NCBI GenBank assembly: GCA_033675265.1
Contig: JAUJYZ010001573.1
Coordinates: forward strand, 348,501 to 412,500
Direction of reading: 5' to 3'
From: Actinostola sp. cb2023
Taxonomy: Eukaryota; Cnidaria; Anthozoa; Actiniaria; Actinostolidae
DNA length: 64,000 bases
Position numbers and translations under genes: made by a program. Position 1 is the stretch's first letter, and each line of letters begins with the position of its first letter. A model generated the notes under the pieces. That model did not search any database and was not told the origin of the DNA. It saw only the letters and a list, made by a program, of their open reading frames with translations. Below, piece after piece: positions 57,221 through 64,000 of the stretch.

Positions 57221-58084
57221 TTTTATTGAGAAAGTAAAAAGCGAAGATGATTTTTACGATATTTTTTCCGCCAACCTTCGGCAAATCTTTCACCGACCCT
57301 CGTGGACTACACACTTGTGCTCATGCGTATAAAATTACGCAATAATGCGTAAACCGTAAACACAGGGATCCCGTAACTGACATATACCATCGAAGAAATG
57401 GTTGGAAGGACGACATTAGAAGAGGGAAACAAGAATTGTAGAATTCTATACAGAGATTTAATCCAGGGGGAGGGGATAGGGAAGTGACTCCAGAAATGGG
57501 AGCTGGGATTCGTCTAATTTTGGGCTGAGAAAATGGGATTACATTCACTGGGACTGGGATTTCGCAACTGGGAATGGGAAACAGAATTGCCAAAATGGGA
57601 ATGGGATTCCTTTTCTCCTCTCATAGAAAAACACAAAAGACATTAAAACAAAAGTCGGAAGGCAAAGTTTTATAGACCTTTATACTATTGTCATGTTTTT
57701 ATTGAATCAAATTTGATGAGAAAAAGTCTTCAAAGGGTTGAAGAAAGTACTTGGCGACTCTTGATAGCTCTTCAATTCAGTAATCCATAAAATGTTTTCT
57801 TGTTTATTGTTTTTACAGATTCAAACATTTGAATGCCATACATCTCTTCTCTTCTCACTACTATAAATTGAAGGGTTTGTGCAAGCACATTACAACATTA
57901 CCAACTTCTGATCCAAATCCAAATTCTCCTTTGGAATTTCAAAGAACCTCTAGGAGAATTCAGATTTTAATCATAGATCACTCACAATGTTTATGCACAG
58001 ATCTCTTAAAATATGTACAACAATGTATAAAATCCAGCTATATATATCCATTAGCTGCTATATCCATTAGTGTCCGTGTTCTCC
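57221..58084. other. Spacer between TIMM23 start and GTF2H5 end
   Basis: Contains the TIMM23 promoter and the GTF2H5 3'UTR. 57465-57612 is a degenerate G-rich repeat (AATGGGA, CTGGGATT). A MITE occupies 57868-58010. No gene seen. Confidence 0.55.
57868..58010. mobile_element. AGTGACTTGTGATC foldback MITE, copy 6
   Basis: CCAAATTCTCCTTTGGAATT, CTAGGAGAATTCAGATTTTA, ATCACTCACAATG. The ends are decayed. Confidence 0.6.
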
Positions 58085-59859
58085 TTAGTTAGCCTGCGTT
58101 ATGTTGAAGGAATTATTGTCCATTAGTTCCCAGACCTTTTCCTGTAGGATGGGTACAATGTCTGCCGAAACAAATAGATGGGTTTCGTCCAAGTCTTCAA
58201 TGATAAACTTCTGTTTTAAAATGTTTCGTTCGTCCATGAAAAGAAGAAATTGCTTGACAGCTGGATCACTACAATAATAAAAAATTAAAAAGTTAAAAAA
58301 GCCCGGGGGGGGGGGGGGGGGGGGGGGGGACTCCTATATATAGAATGACGGGGATGCTCGTCGGAAATTTTGAAAATGACCCCTAAAAGGTACCTGAGTG
58401 TTATCCTGGTGGGGTGTGGCAACATAAGATTTTTACCCCTAAAAGGTACCAGCTAAATAACAACAAATTTAACTTTACCGATGAGTGTTAAGTGAAATGA
58501 GATAAATCAGATGATTAAAGTTGTTGTTGCTGTAATTCGTATCTCGGGTATCTTATTTACTAAAAGAAACACCCTAAAAGGTACCAGCTCAGTCTCTGGT
58601 AGTCCAATAAAATTTGAGACACCCTAAAAGGTACCAGATTGCTGATTTTGACCCCTAAAAGGTACGATGAGCATCCCGTCATTTTCCGATCTGAGTCTCC
58701 CCCCCTCCCCCCCATTGCAAAAGTCGCTATAAAAAGCACACAGCGCTGCTACAAAACACATCATGCCAATACCAACACAAAATACAGGGATTTGAACAAA
58801 ACTTCATAATTTTTTTTTTTATGGGGGTGGGGGTCTTCACATCATTTTGATGCCCCAGGGTGCGGGAGCTTCACTGGTTTTCATGGGCATGTTGGGTGAA
58901 TGTCCCCGCTATGCCCGGGGTGGGGGAGAGGGGATTTCAATTGACTGGTGCATTAGTCAAACAATATTACTGATATAAGTTAGTATTAATTTATTCATGG
59001 TAAGACTTTATACGGAATGACGCGTATCCATTTGTGGCTACGCCAAAGTTCCAAACACAGTTAGCGTGGTAGGGTATTCTGCAATCTAGCCTTAATATCT
59101 TCTGCCGTTTTGGTCTGCAAGCTATTAAACGCGTAATGGTGTATGTATGCCAGTATGATGACATGGATCCTGCAGAGCCTGGGTTGAATATTTTAATGTC
59201 TTTAACTTTAAGCTTAAAGTGCTACTTAGACGAAAATCGATCAAAGTTTAATTTAGCTGAAACTTCATTGAATAATTCTTCCAGGGTCTAATAATAACTA
59301 GTTAAAATCTTTTTTCGATATTCCAGAGGGAAGTACTATATTTTCATGAATCTATAGAGAGTCAGTGACGTCATCTACTCAACCCAACATTCAGCTCCAT
59401 ACATTTCTTTGTATTTTGTGAGTCAAAATATCTCAATGTTTTGTTCAGATAACAGCTCTGCATTGAAGACAACTGGTCAGACAATCAATCCTAAGCACAA
59501 ATAATGTAAGAAAACTCCTTCATCCAAACTTTTAGCTTCATAGAAATAAAATAATTCAAGAAACTAAACACAAAGAAATGTATGGAGCGAAGCAGTGTTG
59601 ATTGTTAGGGTTGAGTAGATGATCTCACTGACACTTCTAAAGATTCATAAAAATGTATTACTTCCCATAGGAATTTTGAGAAAACACATTAACCAGTAAT
59701 TGTATGTCTCTTTGAGATCATTTCAGTGAAGTTTCAGCTAAATTAAACTTCGATCGATTTTCGTCTAAATTCATATTTATTTGTGCAGTTGTGGAGTCTA
59801 TGAAAACTTCAAAGTCTAACCTACCATTCAATAAGAACGCCTTTTAATACGTTCACCAT
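58085..59859 (-). CDS. GTF2H5: GTF2H5 (TTDA/Tfb5), smallest TFIIH subunit
   Basis: Stabilises the p52-XPB part of TFIIH, needed for nucleotide excision repair and transcription. Two exons on the minus strand: 59859-59825 ([11 protein letters not shown] + TG) and 58268-58085 (T-GAT.. reading [54 protein letters not shown]). Donor TG|GTAGGT and acceptor TTGTAG|T join in phase 2. The 72 residues compare with 71 in human and align end to end. The single 1.56-kb intron holds repeats. A YY1-type CAAGATGGCGGC is about 90 bp upstream of the ATG on the gene's strand. Confidence 0.96.
58304..58700. mobile_element. CCCTAAAAGGTACC element in the GTF2H5 intron
   Basis: Poly-G start, GATGCTC / GAGCATC and GACGGG / CCCGTC ends pair. 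CCCTAAAAGGTAC occurs five times between 58380 and 58665. A weakly similar G-rich, AACCCC-containing stretch lies at about 31262-31460. Confidence 0.6.
59212..59775. mobile_element. 560-bp foldback element in the GTF2H5 intron
   Basis: Left arm ACTTAGACGAAAATCGATCA, AAGTTTAATTTAGCTGAAAC and ATACATTTCTTTGT pair with the right arm from about 59575. Confidence 0.75.
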
Positions 59860-59945
59860 ACTGTGTTTCTTGCACGAAGATCAAACCCTGCAATCAGCTA
59901 CACATTGATAAACAAAGCCTACATACTACGATCTACCTCAACTTC

Positions 59946-59956
59946 GCCGCCATCTT
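59946..59956 (-). promoter_or_regulatory. YY1-like site at the GTF2H5 promoter
   Basis: Minus-strand AAGATGGCGGC about 87 bp upstream of the ATG. This motif is common at start sites of animal housekeeping genes. Confidence 0.5.
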
Positions 59957-60034
59957 GATTTATGATCTGCCGAAAAGCATTCTGGGAGTCTTTCGTTTGA
60001 GTGTGCGCGCGCGCGTTGGAAAATGAAAGAAAAA

Positions 60035-60252
60035 GCACAGGCAGGCAACCCAAGCTCTTATTTAGTGGTTTTTGGTAATTTTTTTAAATTCCTAAAAGAG
60101 TGAGAATTTGATTGAAATAAACATACCATTTCTTCAGAAGTCGTATTTAGTCGTTTATTTGGTGATTTGAGGTTTTTTTCCTATCCTGGGCTCTCCTAAG
60201 CAATTAAAAAAAAATACCAAAAACCACTAAATAAGAGCTTGGGTTGCCTGTG
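60035..60252. mobile_element. CACAGGCAACCC hAT-like MITE
   Basis: Ends ACAGGCAGGCAACCCAAGC and GCTTGGGTTGCCTGTG, arms CTCTTATTTAGTGGTTTTTG paired. GAAAAAG flanks both sides. End sequence resembles the 2-kb element at 48034-50062. Confidence 0.75.
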
Positions 60253-62670
60253 GAAAAAGTATTTTTTTTTAAATGTGGGAAATGGGCTAGACTTTCTTTG
60301 TCTGAAATCATTGGCAGGAAGAAATGACGTACATCATCAGTTATAGTGTTACTGAATTACCCAATATAATATTTCGACAAAAAGGTCTGACTAAAGATAT
60401 GCTATAAATACAGCACAATTAAAAACCCGATCAACTTGCCGGTCCAAATGGCGCTCAAATATTCAGAACCGGTCTTTTATACTGCCCCCTACCCTCTAGC
60501 AGATATAATTTTCAGAAAAATTGGACATTATAATATGGTTTTGTTTGCCTGAAAAGCTAGATTTATATTTAACGAAAAACTCTGGTAGTTGTAGGACATC
60601 GCTCAAATACGATATATATGTTGTGGTTTAATTTTTCCATGCCACTAAAAAGCGCCAAAAACAAGCCCTTTTGGACAGTTTGAATTTCGATTTTCGCTTT
60701 GGATGAACACTCTAATTTTATTTTAACTAAGCACAAACTATTAAAAACAAAGTAAAATGTCTGCCTAAAACTGTTTTAGCGTTGTACAAAGCCATTTTCC
60801 TGCTTTTTGTTTCAAATTTGAAGTAATTAAGGAGAAAATATCAGCAATACTAGCAAATATACAGATCTAGCCCATGTGGACAGTTTTCAAATCAAAATTT
60901 CACTTTGGGTTAACACTCTAATTTCACTTTTACCGGTCAAAAACCATCACAAATAACTTGAACTCTTTACCAAAGCAGTTTTAGCCTTGTACAAAACGTA
61001 TTTTCCAGCCTATTGGTTTTTGGCGCTCAATACACGCGTTCGTAAAAAATATCCTCTTAAACTGAACTAGGAAGTGAAATAAAAAACCAAAACAATGGAC
61101 TAAAACATTTTTCAAACCAGTGGAAAATTTCAAACCACCAAAGTTGGTGCACAACAATTCACGAAAGTATTGACAGCCAGTGTTTTGAGTTGAATTGATT
61201 TGAGTATTGGATACGTTGATACGTTTTATAGAAAAAGACACGGAACATTTTTAAGGCCGTTTTGACTTTCAAGGCGAAAGTTTCTCGGCCATGTCGCTCT
61301 TTGTCGACGACCTCCAGGGTAAAAGAGCGAAAACAGCGACTTGCTAGCTTATGGAATCAGTCTAGCGTTTTCCAGTCGTGTTAACCGATTCGATTCACAC
61401 GTTTGTGGACGGATGCCGTTTTTATCAAAATCCCTCCGTTAATTCAGTCAAACGAAACCCTCGCGGCTGGAGACAGCCCACCAGTTTCCCGGCAGACCTT
61501 TAATTGAATATCTCTCTCCCTCGACAAGAGAGAGAGATTAACGGACAAAAATTGCACATCAAATGAGTCAGAGTCATCATCTCAAGCCTAAAGATTGAAT
61601 GTCCTTCTTTGCTTTTAAAATATGTATATGTTTTGGTGTGAAAAACTAATCCTAAAATCACCAGTGATTAATCTAGATTCAAATGGAACCGCGAATCGTA
61701 TAAACCAGCTAAATAATATATCTAAGGCAAAACATTCCGGTCGACATCTCAGTACTACTGGACCTGACAGAGTTCATCTTGTATTTTTACACGTTCGTAT
61801 TTTGAACGAGCTTTTGCTCTTTGACGTTAACGTGGATAAATAAACGATTGATTGATTGACGCTAAGCGGCTTGGTTTGAAATTGTATCCTATCTTAGCTT
61901 GGTCTACTTGCGTGGCAGTCAAGTGACCTCAAAGTATGAAACAATAAAAAGTCTATAAAGTGGTAGGTACGGATAACTTGTAATAGCTAGTTCTAGCTTG
62001 CAATTCTAAATCAAGTAGAGTAAGTTTAAAATAGTCATGGGAAAACTGGCATACTGTCACACTTTCACAATCGACAGGGATAAACTAAAACTACCGGTCA
62101 TGATATTACAATAACGTACGTGATAATGATTCGAGAACGTTCAATTTGTTTGCATGCTTTTCAGAAGATATTCGACAGACAAATATTGATCGATTAGCTA
62201 ATCATTGTTTGTGGTACTCACGCCTACCGAGTATTCGCAAACAATTGTCAACGAAAACCCTCACTCCGCTCGTGCCACTCAAGCACTCAAGACAGCTGCT
62301 CTAACTTTGTGGACGCACAGGCAATTCAGATCAAAGGAGCAGACTATTGCCATGGTAATTTATGCCATGCAAATCCACACTATCCAAACTTTTGTTCACG
62401 TTGATTGGTTTTCTCTGCATGAACAATTACACCAAACAACAGATGAATAATATCGAGTCAGAAACACGTTGGAGAGCAAACAGACTTCTTGACACAATCT
62501 AGTGTTTGCTTAAGGAATCCTGTATCAATTCAAGCGTTAATCATTTGACGAATCGTTGGAGTTATGCTTGGGGTCAATCGCTGAAAAAATACCTAGAGTG
62601 GCAGGGCACCAACGCTGGGGAAACAGCTTCAGTTTCAGGAGAACTTGTATTTGTGTTATTAGCGGCTCCA
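60253..62670. other. Gene-free stretch upstream of the opsin
   Basis: No exon or element that I can support. A small CTCTCTC..GAGAGAG hairpin is at 61508-61537. It must contain the opsin 5'UTR and promoter. The frame of the opsin is open back to a TAG near 62503 but has no earlier ATG. Confidence 0.5.
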
Positions 62671-64000
62671 ATGGCTACAAGTTCAAACAGTTCAGTTATG
62701 GCACGATACGAGACTGCCCGCCAGATGTCTCTGGCATACCTTATAATTATTGGGACGTTTGGGATTCTTAGCAACTCTCTTGTAGTTGTTGTCTTCATAA
62801 AACACGACAAACTCCGTACTGCTACTAATTTATTTATACTCAACTTGGCAGTCTGTGACCTGATTATTTCAATACTGGACAGTGTGTTGTCGATCCCTTC
62901 GACCTTAAGCAACCGGTGGATGTTTGGTACGGCTGGTTGCATTTGTTATGGATTTTTACATTACTTTTTTATAAGTATCACTGTGAGTACACTAGCCGCC
63001 ATATCCATCGACCGGTTTTTCTACATAACTAAACCGGCACAAGTCACCCAGTGGAGAATAACTCGGACCAGAGCGCTAGCCATGTTATCCATCATCTACA
63101 TCTATGTTTTACTTTTTACTTTCCCTCCACTGACGGGCTGGAACTCGTTTATTACTGAGGAATATTTCTACAGTGGTTGTTATATCCACTATAGTGATCA
63201 AGAGCCTGCGTCTATAGGATATTCTGTTATCGCCTCTGCGTTCCTGTTTCTGGCGCCCCTGATTGTCATGATATTTTGCTACTCAAGAATCTACGCAGCT
63301 GTTAGGACAAGTACTCATAGAACAATATCTAGAGCGCTTGGGCCACCTGGCACACCATCCACTATCCGACGAAAATACCCTATATTTAAACGGACACACG
63401 TACAAACTGCTAAAATGATTATAGTTGTAATCTTCTTCTGCGTGATAGTATGGCTACCGTACGTTGTCGTTTCCCTCATTAAAGCATTCACTGGTAATTC
63501 CGTCATAACGCCGCTGGCGTCACACGTCACCATCCTGGTCACCAAATCTTGCGTGGTATACAATGTCCTAATTTACGTGGTTTTAAATCGGAAGCTCAAG
63601 GCGGCAATTATTAACCTTCTTTGCTGTGGAAAACTGCCAAAATGGCTGGCAAAGGACAGCAAGCCATCTGCTTCTAACTTGAGGATCAGTAGAATGTTGA
63701 GCGAGCCGACTGATAAAGAAATTCCTTCGGATATAATGCGCAACCGTCTCAACGCCATCGCTGCTTTTGCGCAAGGGATCGACTCGGGCAACAGCTCTGA
63801 TGTATCTACGCCAGTTTTGCGAAGAGGAAAGGGCATTGCTAACCCGGGTTTAGGAGAATCTCCGCCTTCTACGATCTTGAAAAACTGGAAGGTCAAGACT
63901 GTGGATTTCAGTGATGGCTCCTTGAAGACGTCTAGTTTGAACAGTAAAGTGGTGGCATTTGAGGATGGGATGGGTGGCTCCAAGATCACCAGGGAAGCTC
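62671..64000 (+). CDS. Intronless opsin, 5' part (cut by window end)
   Basis: Light-sensing G-protein-coupled receptor of the rhodopsin class. The reading frame runs 443 codons uninterrupted from the ATG at 62671 to the edge. N-glycosylation site NSS near the start; helix 1 SNSLVVVVF; helix 2 NLFILNLAVCD; Cys90 and Cys170 form the conserved disulfide; DRF at 114-116 replaces the usual D/ERY; helix 6 VIVWLPY; helix 7 VTKSCVVYN carries Lys292, placed where opsins bind retinal. The NPxxY motif reads NVLIY, so its proline is lost. Then NRKLK, a CC palmitoylation pair (about 316-317), and a long Ser-rich cytosolic tail of over 120 residues. Lack of introns suggests one of the lineage-specific cnidarian opsin groups. 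Which one needs a tree. Confidence 0.9.
   Translation, partial: MATSSNSSVMARYETARQMSLAYLIIIGTFGILSNSLVVVVFIKHDKLRTATNLFILNLAVCDLIISILDSVLSIPSTLSNRWMFGTAGCICYGFLHYFFISITVSTLAAISIDRFFYITKPAQVTQWRITRTRALAMLSIIYIYVLLFTFPPLTGWNSFITEEYFYSGCYIHYSDQEPASIGYSVIASAFLFLAPLIVMIFCYSRIYAAVRTSTHRTISRALGPPGTPSTIRRKYPIFKRTHVQTAKMIIVVIFFCVIVWLPYVVVSLIKAFTGNSVITPLASHVTILVTKSCVVYNVLIYVVLNRKLKAAIINLLCCGKLPKWLAKDSKPSASNLRISRMLSEPTDKEIPSDIMRNRLNAIAAFAQGIDSGNSSDVSTPVLRRGKGIANPGLGESPPSTILKNWKVKTVDFSDGSLKTSSLNSKVVAFEDGMGGSKITREA

Overview
This is intron-rich, AT-rich animal nuclear DNA, most likely from an anthozoan cnidarian (a stony coral or sea anemone). The basis is a cnidarian-looking intronless opsin, compact metazoan housekeeping genes with GT-AG introns, and a very dense population of short terminal-inverted-repeat (TIR) elements. 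The species cannot be named from the sequence alone.

I could reconstruct seven host genes by joining exons by hand with splice sites and reading phase checked. From left to right: an organic anion transporter of the SLCO/OATP family (minus, 5780-16743, six coding exons, 708 codons); an unrecognised single-pass membrane protein with 44-residue repeats and a furin-like site (minus, 19259-23467); ribosomal protein RPL34 (minus, 24927-28763, with a 14-nt microexon); NAF1, the H/ACA snoRNP assembly factor (plus, 29177-42511, nine exons, 691 residues); TIMM23, the inner-membrane import channel (minus, 44936-57220, one small exon not found); GTF2H5, a TFIIH subunit (minus, 58085-59859, two exons, 72 residues); and the first 443 codons of an opsin (plus, 62671 to the window end). 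RPL34 and NAF1 are head to head over about 250 bp, a likely shared promoter for two ribosome-biogenesis genes.

The third intron of NAF1 (7.9 kb) holds a two-gene DNA transposon: a SWIM-finger/YqaJ-type nuclease gene and a convergent THAP-DDE transposase gene, the latter broken by one frameshift. Each gene starts just inside an identical 90-bp inverted repeat.

The rest is mostly non-autonomous elements, many nested inside each other. I see MuDR-like foldbacks with 9-10 bp target duplications, a 2-kb hAT-like element with an 8-bp duplication, piggyBac-like TTAA elements inside foldbacks, pogo/mariner-like elements, and a U6 snRNA pseudogene fragment cut by a MITE. The most unusual structure is in TIMM23: the 3' splice site and first 22 nt of one exon have been amplified into a tandem array of about 83-bp units. 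It lies exactly where one conserved small exon of the gene is missing.
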